Source: Ancylobacter vacuolatus (lineage in GTDB: Bacteria; Pseudomonadota; Alphaproteobacteria; Rhizobiales; Xanthobacteraceae). From it: a stretch of DNA of 64,000 nt. The first letter of the stretch is position 1. Every line of letters begins with the position of its first letter. The stretch lies in NCBI RefSeq assembly GCF_030813595.1, contig NZ_JAUSUH010000006.1, positions 1-64,000 of the forward strand, read 5' to 3'. Below the pieces are notes generated by a model. The model made no database searches, was not told where the DNA came from, and saw only the letters and a program-made list of their open reading frames with translations. Both the position numbers and the translations under genes were made by a program. Positions 19,899 through 29,785 of this stretch are shown here, piece by piece.

Positions 19899-21704
19899 AT
19901 GACCCACGTTCCCAAGATCTCCGCCTCGCCGATCGGCCGTGGCCTGCTGCGCCTGCCGCGTCGTCTGCTGCGCCTGCCGCACGCCCTGCTGCGCGGCCTG
20001 CTGGCCATCGTGCGCGCGGCCTTCGGGCGCGGCCGGCCGGAAGCCCATGCGGTGGCGCGGGCGCGCATCGTGCTGTGCATGCTGGTATTTGCCGGGGCCT
20101 ATCTCGCCATTGCCGGCCGCCTTGCCATCCTCGCCTCGGCGCCGGAAGGCGCGGTGGCGCGTCGGATCGTTTCCACCGACGCGGTGGCTTCGGCGCGGCC
20201 GGACATCGTGGATCGCAACGGGCTTGTGCTGGCCACCGATGTGAAGTCCGCCTCGCTCTATGGCGAGCCGCGCCGGCTGATCGATGTCGACGAGGCGGTG
20301 GAGGCACTCACCGCCGTGCTGCCGGACCTCGACGCCAATGAACTGCGCCAGCGGCTCTCCACCGATCGCGGCTTCATCTGGCTGCGGCGCGACATCACCC
20401 CGCAGCAGCAGCGCGAGATCCACAATCTCGGCCTTCCCGGCATCGGCTTCATGACCGAGAACCGGCGCATCTATCCCGGCGGCACGCTGGGGGCGCATGT
20501 GCTCGGCTCGACCAATATCGACAATCAGGGCATTGCCGGCATCGAGAAATGGGTCGACACGCGCGGCCTTGCCGACCTTCACCTCGCCGGCTTCGCCTCG
20601 GACCGGCAGCAGGAGCCGGTGGAACTGGCGCTCGATCTGCGCGTCCAGCACGTGCTGCGCGACGAACTCTTTGCCGCCAAGGAGAAATTCAAGGCGATCG
20701 CTGCCGCCGGCACGGTGGTCGATGTGCGGACCGGCGAGATCGTGGCCATGGCCTCGCTGCCGGATTTCGACGCCAACGACCCCGCCCGCTCGCTCGACCC
20801 GAAGAACCTGAACCGCCTGACCACCGGCGTGTTCGAGATGGGCTCGACCTTCAAGGCGCTGACCTTCGCCATGGCACTGGACAGCGGCCGCTACACTATC
20901 AACTCGACTCTGGACGCGCGCGGGGCGCTGAGTTTCGGCCGGTTCCGGATCAGCGACTATCACGCCGAGAACCGCGTGCTGACGCTGCCCGAAGTGTTCC
21001 TGTTCTCGTCCAATATCGGCACGGCCAAGATGGCGCTGTCGCTAGGCGTCGACGCCCACAAGGCGTTCCTCGCCAAGACCGGGCAACTCGACCGGCTGCG
21101 CACCGAACTGCCCGAGAGCGCCATGCCGATCGTGCCCAAGCGCTGGGGCGAGGTGAACACCGCCACCATCGCCTTCGGCCACGGCCTCGCGGTCGCGCCG
21201 TTGCAGGCGGTGATGGCGGTGAATGCGCTGGTGAATGGCGGCTACCTGATCCCGCCCACCTTCCTCAAGCGCACGCGCGAGGAAGCGCTTGCCGCCGGCA
21301 CGCCGGTGATCAGCCCGAAGACCAGCGCCCAGATGCGCTATCTGTTGCGCCTCAACGCCGAGAAGGGCTCGGCCAAGAAGGTCAACGTTCCCGGCTTCTA
21401 TGCCGGTGGCAAGACCGGAACGGCGGAGAAGGTGATCAATGGGCGCTACTCGAAGACCAAGCTGCTGACGACCTTCACCGGCGTATTCCCGATGGACAAT
21501 CCGCAATACCTCGTGCTGGTGATGCTCGACGAGCCGCAGGCGGTCGAGGGCACCTATGGCTACGCCACGGCGGGCTGGAACGCGGCGCCGACGACGGGCA
21601 AGATCATCTCCCGCATCGGGCCGATGCTCGGCATCATGCCACGCACCGAGGTGCCGCCGGCCGAAAGCCTGCTCGCCAACACCACGCTGGCGCGCGCGCA
21701 GTGA
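19899..21704 (+). CDS. ftsI: septal peptidoglycan transpeptidase FtsI (PBP3)
   Basis: This is the class B penicillin-binding protein that cross-links new septal wall. The 601-aa protein has a cytoplasmic basic N-terminus, one membrane span around residues 54-74 (RIVLCMLVFAGAYLAIAGRL), a dimerisation/pedestal domain (VDRNGLVLATD-type text) and the transpeptidase domain. The active-site S316 is in GSTFK, SSN is at residues 370-372 and K505 is in KTGTAEK. The ATG at 19899 sits 17 bp after ftsL. All three beta-lactam-reactive motifs are intact. Confidence 0.97.
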   Translation: MTHVPKISASPIGRGLLRLPRRLLRLPHALLRGLLAIVRAAFGRGRPEAHAVARARIVLCMLVFAGAYLAIAGRLAILASAPEGAVARRIVSTDAVASARPDIVDRNGLVLATDVKSASLYGEPRRLIDVDEAVEALTAVLPDLDANELRQRLSTDRGFIWLRRDITPQQQREIHNLGLPGIGFMTENRRIYPGGTLGAHVLGSTNIDNQGIAGIEKWVDTRGLADLHLAGFASDRQQEPVELALDLRVQHVLRDELFAAKEKFKAIAAAGTVVDVRTGEIVAMASLPDFDANDPARSLDPKNLNRLTTGVFEMGSTFKALTFAMALDSGRYTINSTLDARGALSFGRFRISDYHAENRVLTLPEVFLFSSNIGTAKMALSLGVDAHKAFLAKTGQLDRLRTELPESAMPIVPKRWGEVNTATIAFGHGLAVAPLQAVMAVNALVNGGYLIPPTFLKRTREEALAAGTPVISPKTSAQMRYLLRLNAEKGSAKKVNVPGFYAGGKTGTAEKVINGRYSKTKLLTTFTGVFPMDNPQYLVLVMLDEPQAVEGTYGYATAGWNAAPTTGKIISRIGPMLGIMPRTEVPPAESLLANTTLARAQ

Positions 21705-21743
21705 TGTGAAACGGCGCCGGATGCGGCGCGCAGGACGACGCCA

Positions 21744-23231
21744 ATGCCTGATCGGATGCGACCCACGGTCGACTGCGCCCGCCGCCTCTCGCTGAGGGGC
21801 CTGATCGGCGAGGATGCCGACTATGCCGGCGCCGATCCGGAGCTTTCCGTCGGCGAGCCCTCGCTTGACAGCCGCAGTGCGCGGGCGGGCGACGTGTTCT
21901 TCGCGCTTTCGGGAGCGAAGACCGACGGTCTCGCCTATGCCGGCGACGCCATCGGACGCGGGGCCGTCGCTGTCGTGGCCGAGGCGGAGCGGCCGGACTG
22001 GCTCGATCCCGCCATCTCCTATGTGCGCGTCGGCAATGCCCGCCGCGCGGTGGCGCTCGCCGCCGCGCGGGCCTTTCCGCGCCAGCCGGAGACCATCGCC
22101 GCCGTCACCGGCACCTCGGGCAAGACCTCGGTGGCCGCTTTCGCCCGGCAGATCTGGCAGGGCCTCGGCTTTTCCGCCGCCAGCCTCGGTACGCTCGGCG
22201 TTGTGGGGCCGTCCGGTGCGGTCTATGGCACGCTGACCACGCCCGACCCGATCGAACTGCACCGTACCCTTCACACGCTGGCCGAGCAGGGGGTGACACA
22301 TCTGTGCGTCGAGGCCTCCTCGCACGGCCTGGATCAGCACCGCCTCGACGGCGTGCGGCTGAAGGCTGGCGGCTTCACCAATCTCTCGCGCGACCATCTC
22401 GACTATCACCCTGATATGGAGGCCTATCTCGACGCCAAGATGCGGCTGTTCCGCGATCTGGTGCCTAGGGGCGGCGGGGCGGCGGTGTGGGTCGACACCA
22501 CCGAGGGGAGCCATGTCGCCCAGATCGCGGCCGAGCATGAGCTGAACGTGCTCGGCATCGGCGTCGCCGGGGCCGGCATCGCGCTGCTGTCGCGCGCGGA
22601 TGAGGGGCTTGGCCAGCGTCTGGAAATCGAGGTCGAGCGCGCCCGCCATACGCTCAAACTGCCGCTGGTCGGCGCCTTCCAGGCCTGCAACGCGCTGGTG
22701 GCCGCCGGCCTCGTCCTGCTTACCGGCAGCCCGGCGCGCGAGGTGATGCCGCTGCTGGAGACGCTTGAAGGGGTGCCTGGTCGGCTGGAGCTGGTCGGCA
22801 CCAGGAGCGGCGCCGGCGTGTTCGTCGATTATGCCCACAAGCCTGACGCGCTCGCCAACGTCCTGGACGCGCTGCGCCCCTATGCGAGCGGGCGGCTGAT
22901 CGTCGTCTTCGGCTGCGGCGGCGACCGCGACCGCGGCAAGCGCCCGATCATGGGCGCGATCGCCGCCGCGAAAGCCGACATCGTCATCGTCACCGACGAC
23001 AATCCGCGCAGCGAGGACCCCGCTTCCATCCGTGCCGCCATTCTCGCCAGCGCCGCCGGGGCGCGCGAGATCGGCGACCGCGCCGAGGCGATCGCAGCCG
23101 CCATTGCCCTGGCCGGGCCGGGGGATGTGGTGCTGATCGCCGGCAAGGGTCACGAAACCGGCCAGATTATCGGCGACCGGACATTGCCATTCTCCGACCG
23201 CGACGTCGCGGTCGGGCTTCTCGGGAGATGA
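21744..23231 (+). CDS. murE: UDP-MurNAc-dipeptide:meso-DAP ligase MurE
   Basis: This enzyme adds the third stem-peptide residue to UDP-MurNAc-L-Ala-D-Glu in the cytoplasm. The 495-aa Mur ligase shows the N-terminal SLDSRSARAGDVFFALSG, the P-loop GTSGKT (123-128), SSHGLDQHRLDGV and the C-terminal DNPR box (419-422). DNPR is the marker for meso-diaminopimelate rather than lysine, consistent with a Gram-negative wall. The ATG at 21744 follows AGGACGACG. Confidence 0.97.
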   Translation: MPDRMRPTVDCARRLSLRGLIGEDADYAGADPELSVGEPSLDSRSARAGDVFFALSGAKTDGLAYAGDAIGRGAVAVVAEAERPDWLDPAISYVRVGNARRAVALAAARAFPRQPETIAAVTGTSGKTSVAAFARQIWQGLGFSAASLGTLGVVGPSGAVYGTLTTPDPIELHRTLHTLAEQGVTHLCVEASSHGLDQHRLDGVRLKAGGFTNLSRDHLDYHPDMEAYLDAKMRLFRDLVPRGGGAAVWVDTTEGSHVAQIAAEHELNVLGIGVAGAGIALLSRADEGLGQRLEIEVERARHTLKLPLVGAFQACNALVAAGLVLLTGSPAREVMPLLETLEGVPGRLELVGTRSGAGVFVDYAHKPDALANVLDALRPYASGRLIVVFGCGGDRDRGKRPIMGAIAAAKADIVIVTDDNPRSEDPASIRAAILASAAGAREIGDRAEAIAAAIALAGPGDVVLIAGKGHETGQIIGDRTLPFSDRDVAVGLLGR

Positions 23232-23235
23232 CCGC

Positions 23236-24690
23236 ATGGGCGCTGGCTCGGCTGCCGCTTCGCCGCTCTGGACCCCGGACGCGCTCGCGCGGGCGACCGG
23301 CGGCACGCTGACGGGCCCGCCCGCCGGCACCATTGGCGGCATTTCCATCGACACCCGCACCCTGCAGCCCGGCGACGTGTTCTTCGCCATTCGCGGCGAG
23401 AACAGCGACGGCCATGCCTATGTCGGCACGGCGCAGCAGCGCGGCGCGGCGCTCAGCGTGGTGGAGCGCGGCCGCCTGGGCGAGATGCCGGAGGGCGCGG
23501 GCCTGCTGGCGGTGGATGATGTGCTCGGTGCGCTGGAGGCCGCCGGTCGCGCGGCCCGCGCCCGCACCTATGCCCGGATCATCGGCGTCACCGGCTCGGT
23601 CGGCAAGACAACGACCAAGGAGGCGCTTGCCCTGGCGCTGGGGGCGGATGGCCCGACCCATGCCTCGGCGGCCTCCTACAATAACCACTGGGGCGTGCCG
23701 CTCTCGCTCGCCCGCATGCCGGAGGCCAGCGCCTATGGCGTGTTCGAGCTCGGCATGAACCATCCCGGCGAGATCACCCCGCTGGTCGCCATGGTGCGAC
23801 CGCATGTGGCCATCGTCACCACCATCGAGCCGGTGCACATCGCGCAGTTCGACAGCGTCGAGGCGATCGCCGACGCCAAGGCCGAAATCTTCACCGGCGT
23901 CGAGCCGGGCGGGGCGGCCGTGCTCAACCGCGACAACCCGCATTTCGAGCGGCTCGCGGCGGCCGCGCGGGCGGCGGGCATCGCCACCATCATCGGCTTC
24001 GGCGAGGCGGAGGGGGCCGATGCCCGGCTTTCCTGCGTCAAGCTCAAGCCCGACATGTCGACCGCGATCGCCGACATCATGGGCGAGAGCGTCAGCTTCA
24101 AGGTCGGGCTTCCGGGGCGCCATATCGTGCAGAACGCGCTGGCCGTGCTCGCCGCCGCCAAGCTGGCGGGGGCGGATCTGTGCCTGGCGGCGCTGGCGCT
24201 GTCGGCGCTCGGGCCGCCCCCGGGGCGCGGCGTCCGCACGGTGCTGGCGGTGAAGGGCGGCGAGGCCCTGCTGATCGACGAGAGCTACAACGCCAACACG
24301 GCCTCGATGCGTGCCGCGCTGGCCGTGCTCGGCACGACCCCGGCGACGGGACGCGGGCGGCGGATCGCCGTGCTCGGCGACATGCTGGAGCTGGGGAGCG
24401 CGGGGGAGGCGATGCATCGCGACCTCGCCCCGGCGGCCGCCTGTGCCGATCTCGTCTTCTGCGCCGGCCCGCTGATGCGGGCGCTGTGGGAGGCGCTGCC
24501 GGAGAGCCGCCGCGGCGCCTGGGCCCCCGATTCGGCGGCGCTGCTGCCGCTGGTGGCGGAACGGCTGCGTGGCGGCGACGTCATCATGGTCAAGGGCTCG
24601 AATGGCAGCCGCATGGGACCGTTGGTACGTGCTCTCATCGAGCGATTTCCCGCCGCACGCCTTGCGGAAGCGGCGGAAACGTCGGAATGA
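23236..24690 (+). CDS. murF: UDP-MurNAc-tripeptide D-Ala-D-Ala ligase MurF
   Basis: This enzyme completes the pentapeptide by adding D-Ala-D-Ala. The 484-aa protein has the MurF N-domain (ISIDTRTLQPGDVFFAIRGE), the P-loop GVTGSVGKTTTKE (residues 117-129), NNHWGVPLSLARMP, FELGMNHPGEI, DESYNANTASMRAAL and GDMLELGSAGEAMHRD. It starts 4 bp after murE with GGGAGA upstream and is followed after 95 bp by mraY. Confidence 0.97.
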   Translation: MGAGSAAASPLWTPDALARATGGTLTGPPAGTIGGISIDTRTLQPGDVFFAIRGENSDGHAYVGTAQQRGAALSVVERGRLGEMPEGAGLLAVDDVLGALEAAGRAARARTYARIIGVTGSVGKTTTKEALALALGADGPTHASAASYNNHWGVPLSLARMPEASAYGVFELGMNHPGEITPLVAMVRPHVAIVTTIEPVHIAQFDSVEAIADAKAEIFTGVEPGGAAVLNRDNPHFERLAAAARAAGIATIIGFGEAEGADARLSCVKLKPDMSTAIADIMGESVSFKVGLPGRHIVQNALAVLAAAKLAGADLCLAALALSALGPPPGRGVRTVLAVKGGEALLIDESYNANTASMRAALAVLGTTPATGRGRRIAVLGDMLELGSAGEAMHRDLAPAAACADLVFCAGPLMRALWEALPESRRGAWAPDSAALLPLVAERLRGGDVIMVKGSNGSRMGPLVRALIERFPAARLAEAAETSE

Positions 24691-24785
24691 GCCCCGCCGG
24701 TCACTTCTTCCCGATTCCGGGGACGCCCCGCCATCTGGTGCGGCCCGCCGGCACGCTGCCCTGCCCACCCGAAGGTTGATCCTCC

Positions 24786-25871
24786 ATGCTGCAATGGCTC
24801 GCCGAATTCCAGGGAAGCGTCCCGGCGGTTAACGTCTTCCGCTACATCACCTTCCGCACCGGGGGGGCGATCATCACCGCGCTGCTCTTCGTGTTCATGT
24901 TCGGCCCGGCGATCATCGCCCTGCTGCGGCTGAAGCAGGGCAAGGGCCAGCCGATCCGCACCGACGGGCCGCAGTCGCATTTGCTGACCAAGAAGGGCAC
25001 GCCCACCATGGGCGGGCTGATGATCTTCTCCGGGCTGATGGTGGCGACGCTGCTGTGGGGGAACCTGTCCAACCCCTATGTCTGGGTGGTGCTGTTCGTC
25101 ACCATCGGCTTCGGGCTGATCGGCTTCTATGACGACTATCTCAAGGTGACGAAGCAGACCCATAACGGCCTGTCCGGCCGGGCCCGCCTCGCCATCGAGG
25201 CGCTGATCGCGGGCACGGCGGCGGTCGTCATCATGCATGTGGGGCGCGAGCCGCTGTCCTCCTCGCTCGCCTTCCCCTTCTTCAAGGACCTGCTGCTCGA
25301 CCTCGGCTGGTTCTTCGTCGTCCTCGGCGCCTTCGTCATCGTCGGCGCCGGCAATGCGGTGAACCTGACCGACGGGCTGGACGGCCTCGCCATCGTGCCG
25401 GTCATGGTGGCGGCCGGCAGCTTCGGGATGATCTCCTATCTCTCCGGCAACGTGCTGTTCGCCGATTATCTGCAGATCCACTATGTCGCCGGTGTCGGCG
25501 AACTGGCGGTGATCTGCGGTGCCATTATCGGCGCGGGCATCGGCTTTTTGTGGTTCAACGCCCCGCCGGCGCAGATCTTTATGGGCGACACCGGCTCGCT
25601 GGCGCTGGGCGGCCTGCTCGGCACCATCGCGGTGGCCACGAAGCATGAGATCGTGCTGGCCGTGATCGGCGGGCTGTTCGTGCTGGAGGCGGTGTCGGTG
25701 ATCGTGCAGGTCGCCTCGTTCAAGCTCACCGGCAAGCGCGTGTTCAAGATGGCGCCGATCCACCACCATTTCGAGCAGAAGGGCTGGACCGAGCCGCAGA
25801 TCGTCATCCGCTTCTGGATCATCGCCGTGGTGCTGGCCTTGATCGGGCTGTCGACGCTCAAGCTGCGGTGA
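24786..25871 (+). CDS. mraY: phospho-MurNAc-pentapeptide transferase MraY
   Basis: This inner-membrane enzyme transfers phospho-MurNAc-pentapeptide from UDP to undecaprenyl phosphate, making lipid I. The 361-aa protein has about ten membrane spans and the catalytic loops [13 protein letters not shown] (Asp pair), [25 protein letters not shown] and [17 protein letters not shown] (the HHH loop). It is the last gene of the first half of the cluster. A gene on the opposite strand lies between it and murD. Confidence 0.97.
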   Translation: MLQWLAEFQGSVPAVNVFRYITFRTGGAIITALLFVFMFGPAIIALLRLKQGKGQPIRTDGPQSHLLTKKGTPTMGGLMIFSGLMVATLLWGNLSNPYVWVVLFVTIGFGLIGFYDDYLKVTKQTHNGLSGRARLAIEALIAGTAAVVIMHVGREPLSSSLAFPFFKDLLLDLGWFFVVLGAFVIVGAGNAVNLTDGLDGLAIVPVMVAAGSFGMISYLSGNVLFADYLQIHYVAGVGELAVICGAIIGAGIGFLWFNAPPAQIFMGDTGSLALGGLLGTIAVATKHEIVLAVIGGLFVLEAVSVIVQVASFKLTGKRVFKMAPIHHHFEQKGWTEPQIVIRFWIIAVVLALIGLSTLKLR

Positions 25872-25894
25872 GGTTTTGCGTGGCTCCTCCCCTA

Positions 25895-26076
25895 TCCCGG
25901 ACGAGCGCAGCGAGGGCCGGGATCGTGAGCAGGGCCATCACTCCACGATCCCGGATTGATCCCTGGCCGTCGGGGATGATGGTTCCTTGAGCCCGCCGCC
26001 GTCATGGCCGGGCCATTGACGTTTTTCGCCTGCCAGGGAAAAGCGTGGATCCCCGGGCCAAGCCCGGGGATGACGC
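25895..26076. repeat. REP-like palindromes in the mraY-MBL gap
   Basis: Two palindromic blocks of the kind common in Alphaproteobacteria occupy this 238-bp gap. CCGGGATCGTG (25918-25928) is exactly inverted as CACGATCCCGG (25945-25955) and is preceded by a CCCGGACGAGCGCAGCGAGG motif. TCCCCGGG-CCAAG-CCCGGGGA (26051-26071) is a perfect 8-bp hairpin followed by ATGACG. They lie between convergent genes and may also work as terminators, although no T run follows. No gene is seen in the gap. Confidence 0.65.
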
Positions 26077-26109
26077 CGCGACATGGTGGCGGGACGCAGC
26101 TGCCGAGAT

Positions 26110-27006
26110 CTACGGCAGCGCCAGCACCTTCTTCACATTGTTGGCGTGGACCGCTTCATAGGGCGCGAAATAACTCAGCGCCCCGCTGGCGAGGTCGCCG
26201 GCGATGAAGGTGGACAGGTCCTGGTCGGCCAGCGCCATGTCGATGCGGGTGTGCAGCAGCTTGTTCAGATAGCGGATCGTGGCGTCGATCAGTTCCGGCC
26301 CGTAGCCGCCGGCGGCGATCACATCAGGCGCGCCGTGATTGGGCAGGATGCGGGTGTAGCCCCATTGCCGGATGCGTTTGAGCTCCTCGACATGGACCGG
26401 CAGGCGCTCGGGCTCGCCGACATAGGTGATCGGCTCCTCCAGCGTGTCGCCGGCCAGCATGAGGCCAAGCTCGGGCAGCAGCAGGATGAGCCCGTCATGG
26501 CTGTGGATCTCCGCCGGTTCCAGCTTCACGGTGAGCCGGCCGACCGTCAGTTCGCTCGGGCCGGTGATGATCTTGTTCGGCATGACAAGCGGGAAGATCG
26601 CCGGGTCGCCATTTTCCAGCGCCACCCGGTTGGCGGCGAGCGTGCGCTCGGTGCGGTCCAGCGCGATGATCTCGTCGGTGGCGAAGACCGCGTTGCCGGC
26701 GACATGGTCGTCGTGCCAGTGGCTCAACACCACGCGGAAGGAGGTGACGCCCGCCGCTTCCAGCGTGCGGCGCATCAATTGCGCGTGGGGGATCGAGATA
26801 TGCGTGTCGTAGAACAGCGCCTCGTTGCCATCCACCACCGCATAGACGCAGACGCCGAGCGCATAGGCCCCGTCGTCCAGCCAGTTCGGCGCCGGCGAAT
26901 GCGCCCGCGCGCCGTCGATTCGCCCGTCATAGAAGGCGTAGATATTGGGATGGGGCCGCAGGACCCGCATCGTCGAGCCGAGGGGAAGCAGGGCGGGGGC
27001 GGGCAT
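26110..27006 (-). CDS. MBL-fold metallo-hydrolase inserted in the dcw cluster
   Basis: A 298-aa metallo-beta-lactamase-fold hydrolase of unknown substrate. The metal motif is H96-W-H98-D-D100-H101 (LSHWHDDHVAGN). Further ligands are likely in EIHSHDG, the Asp of LMLAGDTLEEP and the His of ILPNHGAP. A signal peptide is not evident. It is transcribed against the surrounding cell-wall genes, ends where REP-like repeats begin and starts 132 bp before murD. Codon use does not look foreign, so a transfer event is not obvious. Such proteins range from thiolesterases to lactonases, and I cannot choose among them. Confidence 0.88.
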   Translation of the reverse strand: MPAPALLPLGSTMRVLRPHPNIYAFYDGRIDGARAHSPAPNWLDDGAYALGVCVYAVVDGNEALFYDTHISIPHAQLMRRTLEAAGVTSFRVVLSHWHDDHVAGNAVFATDEIIALDRTERTLAANRVALENGDPAIFPLVMPNKIITGPSELTVGRLTVKLEPAEIHSHDGLILLLPELGLMLAGDTLEEPITYVGEPERLPVHVEELKRIRQWGYTRILPNHGAPDVIAAGGYGPELIDATIRYLNKLLHTRIDMALADQDLSTFIAGDLASGALSYFAPYEAVHANNVKKVLALP

Positions 27007-27138
27007 GGCAAGCTCTCAGGCTGGGGGGCGGAAATGCTGTCGTGTGGAGCGTCGATCATTTCATCGGTGGGCGAAATGCGCTAGCGAGAGGCGCCCGCGC
27101 AGCCCCTTTCCCGGGTGCCGTTTCCAAGGTTGCTCGCC

Positions 27139-28527
27139 ATGATTCCCGTCTCCTCCTTCAAGGACCGCTCTGTCGCCCTGTTCGGGCTCGGCGGGTCGGG
27201 CCTCGCCACCGCGCGGGCGCTGCTTGCCGGTGGGGCCATGGTGACGGCGTGGGATGATTCGCCGGCCTCGGTGGAAAAGGCGGCGGCGGAGGGCGTTCCC
27301 ACCGCCGACCTCAGCGCGGCCGACTGGTCCGGCTTTGCCGCGCTGGTGCTGGCGCCAGGGGTGCCGCTCACCCATCCCGAGCCGCATTGGACGGTGAAGA
27401 GGGCGCAGGACGCCGGGGTAGAGATCATCGGCGATATCGAGCTGTTCTGCCGCGAGCGGCGGCGTGCCGTGCGCAGGCCGGCCTTCGCGGCGATCACCGG
27501 CACCAATGGCAAGTCGACCACGACGGCTTTGCTGGCCCATCTTCTCAAGGTCGGCGGGCGCGATGTGCAGATCGGCGGCAATTTCGGCCCGGCGATTCTC
27601 GGCCTCGAACCGCCCAAGGCGGGCCGCGTCTATGTGATCGAGTGCTCCTCCTACCAGATCGACCTCGCCCCCAGCCTCGATCCGGCGGTGGGCCTTCTGC
27701 TCAACCTGTCGCCCGATCATATCGACCGGCATGGGACGATCGAGAACTATGCGGCGGTGAAGGAGCGTCTGATCGCTGGCGTCGAGGCGGGTGGCACGGC
27801 GGTGGTCGGCGTCGACGACGAGTGGTCGCGCGCCATTGCCGACAGGGCGGCGGCGGCGGGCAAGAACGTCGTGCGGATCTCGGTGCGAGGGCCGCTCGAT
27901 GACGGCGTCTTTCTCGATGGCACCGACCTCGTCATGGCGGAAAAGGGCGTGCGGGTGTTCACCCTGAAGCTGGCCGGCATCGGCTCGCTGCGCGGCGCCC
28001 ATAATGCGCAGAACGCCGCCGCCGCTTTTGCGGCTGCCCGGGCGCTGGGGCTCGCGCCGGAGGTGATCGCCGCCGGCATGGCGAGCTTTCCGGGCCTCGC
28101 GCACCGGATGGAGCAGGTGCGGACCCTCGGAAACGTGTTGTTCGTCAACGATTCCAAGGCAACCAATGCCGATGCGGCGGAACGGGCGCTGACCTCGTTC
28201 GACGCTATTTTCTGGATCGCCGGCGGCAAGCCGAAGGAGGGCGGCATCGCGCCGCTGCGGCCGTTTTTCCCGCGCGTGCGAAAGGCCTATCTGATCGGCG
28301 TCGCCGCCGCGGAATTCGCCGCCACACTGGGTGAGGACGTGCCGTTCGAGATGTGCGGCACGCTCGACGTGGCGGTGGCGCGGGCGGCGGCGGAGGCGGC
28401 ATCGTCCGGTCTGGCCCATCCGGTGGTGCTGCTGTCGCCGGCCTGCGCCAGCTTCGACCAGTACCGCAATTTCGAAGTGCGCGGCGATGCCTTCCGCGAT
28501 CTCGTCAACGCGCTGCCGGATGTCTGA
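27139..28527 (+). CDS. murD: UDP-MurNAc-L-Ala:D-Glu ligase MurD
   Basis: This enzyme adds D-glutamate to UDP-MurNAc-L-alanine. The 462-aa Mur ligase has the N-terminal nucleotide fold ([20 protein letters not shown]), the P-loop GTNGKST (121-127), [25 protein letters not shown] and the C-terminal [17 protein letters not shown] and [17 protein letters not shown] preferred the ATG at 27139 to an upstream GTG because it begins the conserved fold and follows AAGG. As first gene after the inverted MBL gene it probably needs its own promoter in 27007-27138. Confidence 0.96.
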   Translation: MIPVSSFKDRSVALFGLGGSGLATARALLAGGAMVTAWDDSPASVEKAAAEGVPTADLSAADWSGFAALVLAPGVPLTHPEPHWTVKRAQDAGVEIIGDIELFCRERRRAVRRPAFAAITGTNGKSTTTALLAHLLKVGGRDVQIGGNFGPAILGLEPPKAGRVYVIECSSYQIDLAPSLDPAVGLLLNLSPDHIDRHGTIENYAAVKERLIAGVEAGGTAVVGVDDEWSRAIADRAAAAGKNVVRISVRGPLDDGVFLDGTDLVMAEKGVRVFTLKLAGIGSLRGAHNAQNAAAAFAAARALGLAPEVIAAGMASFPGLAHRMEQVRTLGNVLFVNDSKATNADAAERALTSFDAIFWIAGGKPKEGGIAPLRPFFPRVRKAYLIGVAAAEFAATLGEDVPFEMCGTLDVAVARAAAEAASSGLAHPVVLLSPACASFDQYRNFEVRGDAFRDLVNALPDV

Positions 28528-28604
28528 GCAACCGCGTCGGCATTAAGCGCCCGTCAACCTTAACCGTCCGATACTCCGGCAAAGCGTTTCCCGGAGTGGC
28601 GTAC

Positions 28605-29777
28605 ATGATATCGCGTGCCGAAAGGACGGTCGTCGGCGAGTGGTGGTGGACCATCGACCGACTGCTGCTCGGTGCTCTCGCCGCCTTGATGATCATCGGC
28701 ATCGTGCTGGCGCTGGCGGCGAGCCCGCCAGTGGCGGCACGCATCGGCATTCCCGACCCGTTCCACTTCGTGAACCGGCAGGTGATGTTCCTGGTGCCGG
28801 CGCTCATCATCCTGCTCGCCACCTCGTTCCTCTCGCCACGCAATATCAGGCGCATCTCGCTGGTGCTGTTCCTGTTCTTCCTGGCCCTGGTCTGCGCCAC
28901 GCTGGTGATCGGGCCGGAAGTGAAGGGCGCGCGGCGCTGGCTCAACATTGCCAGCGTCACCGTGCAGCCCTCGGAATTCCTCAAGCCCAGCTTCGTCATC
29001 ATCGCTGCCTGGCTGTTTTCCGAGAGCGTGCGGCGGCCGGAAATGCCGGGCCAGTTCCTCGCCATCGGCCTGCTCGGCATGGTGGTGACGCCGCTGGTGA
29101 TGCAGCCGGATTTCGGCCAGACCATGCTGGTCTCGCTGGTGTGGGGCGGCCTGTTCTTCCTGGCCGGGCTGCGCATCGTCTGGGTGGTGGGCCTCGCCGG
29201 CATCGGCGCCTCGGGCCTGTTCATCGCCTACAAGACGGTGCCGCACGTCACCCAGCGCATCGACCGCTTCATGAACCCGGATTCCGGCGACACCTACCAG
29301 ATCGACCTGTCGATCAATTCTTTCCTCAATGGCGGCTGGCTGGGGCAGGGGCCGGGCGAGGGCAGCTTCAAGAAGGTTCTGCCGGACGGGCACACCGATT
29401 TCATCTTCGCGGTGGCGGGCGAGGAGTTCGGCGCCGTGCTGTGCCTGATGATCGCCGGCCTGTTCGCCTTCATCGTGCTGCGCGCGCTCTCCCGGGCGCT
29501 GAACGACGAGGACCCCTTCGTGCGCTTCGCCACCGCCGGCCTCGCCATGCTGTTCGGGCTGCAGTCCTGCATCAACATGATGGTGAACCTGCACATGATG
29601 CCGGCCAAGGGCATGACGCTGCCCTTCGTCTCCTATGGCGGCTCCTCTCTGCTGTCGCTGGCCTATGGCATGGGCATGCTGCTCGCCTTGACACGCCGTC
29701 GCCCGCGCACCGCGACGCTGGCCGAGCTGGAACGGCTCGGCACGCGGCTCGGCGCGCCGATGCCGCGCCCGGCGTGA
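28605..29777 (+). CDS. ftsW: septal peptidoglycan glycosyltransferase FtsW
   Basis: This SEDS-family polymerase works with FtsI at the septum. The 390-aa membrane protein has about ten spans and shows SEDS signatures: GARRWLNIASVTVQPSEFLK, MQPDFGQTMLVSLVWGG, YQIDLSINSFLNGGWLGQG, AVAGEEFGAVLC and the C-terminal TLPFVSYGGSSLLSLAYGMG. The ATG at 28605 has GGAG upstream. The start of murG lies 8 bp after its stop. Confidence 0.96.
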   Translation: MISRAERTVVGEWWWTIDRLLLGALAALMIIGIVLALAASPPVAARIGIPDPFHFVNRQVMFLVPALIILLATSFLSPRNIRRISLVLFLFFLALVCATLVIGPEVKGARRWLNIASVTVQPSEFLKPSFVIIAAWLFSESVRRPEMPGQFLAIGLLGMVVTPLVMQPDFGQTMLVSLVWGGLFFLAGLRIVWVVGLAGIGASGLFIAYKTVPHVTQRIDRFMNPDSGDTYQIDLSINSFLNGGWLGQGPGEGSFKKVLPDGHTDFIFAVAGEEFGAVLCLMIAGLFAFIVLRALSRALNDEDPFVRFATAGLAMLFGLQSCINMMVNLHMMPAKGMTLPFVSYGGSSLLSLAYGMGMLLALTRRRPRTATLAELERLGTRLGAPMPRPA

Positions 29778-29785
29778 GGTCCGCC

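Noticed and set aside
28540-28566. TTAA...TTAA pair upstream of ftsW as a CtrA site
   Set aside because: The two half-sites are 13 bp apart rather than the 7 bp of the CtrA consensus. A TTAA-N7-TCAA at 13089-13103 before the extensin-like gene has the right spacing but an imperfect half-site, so neither is reported as a feature.
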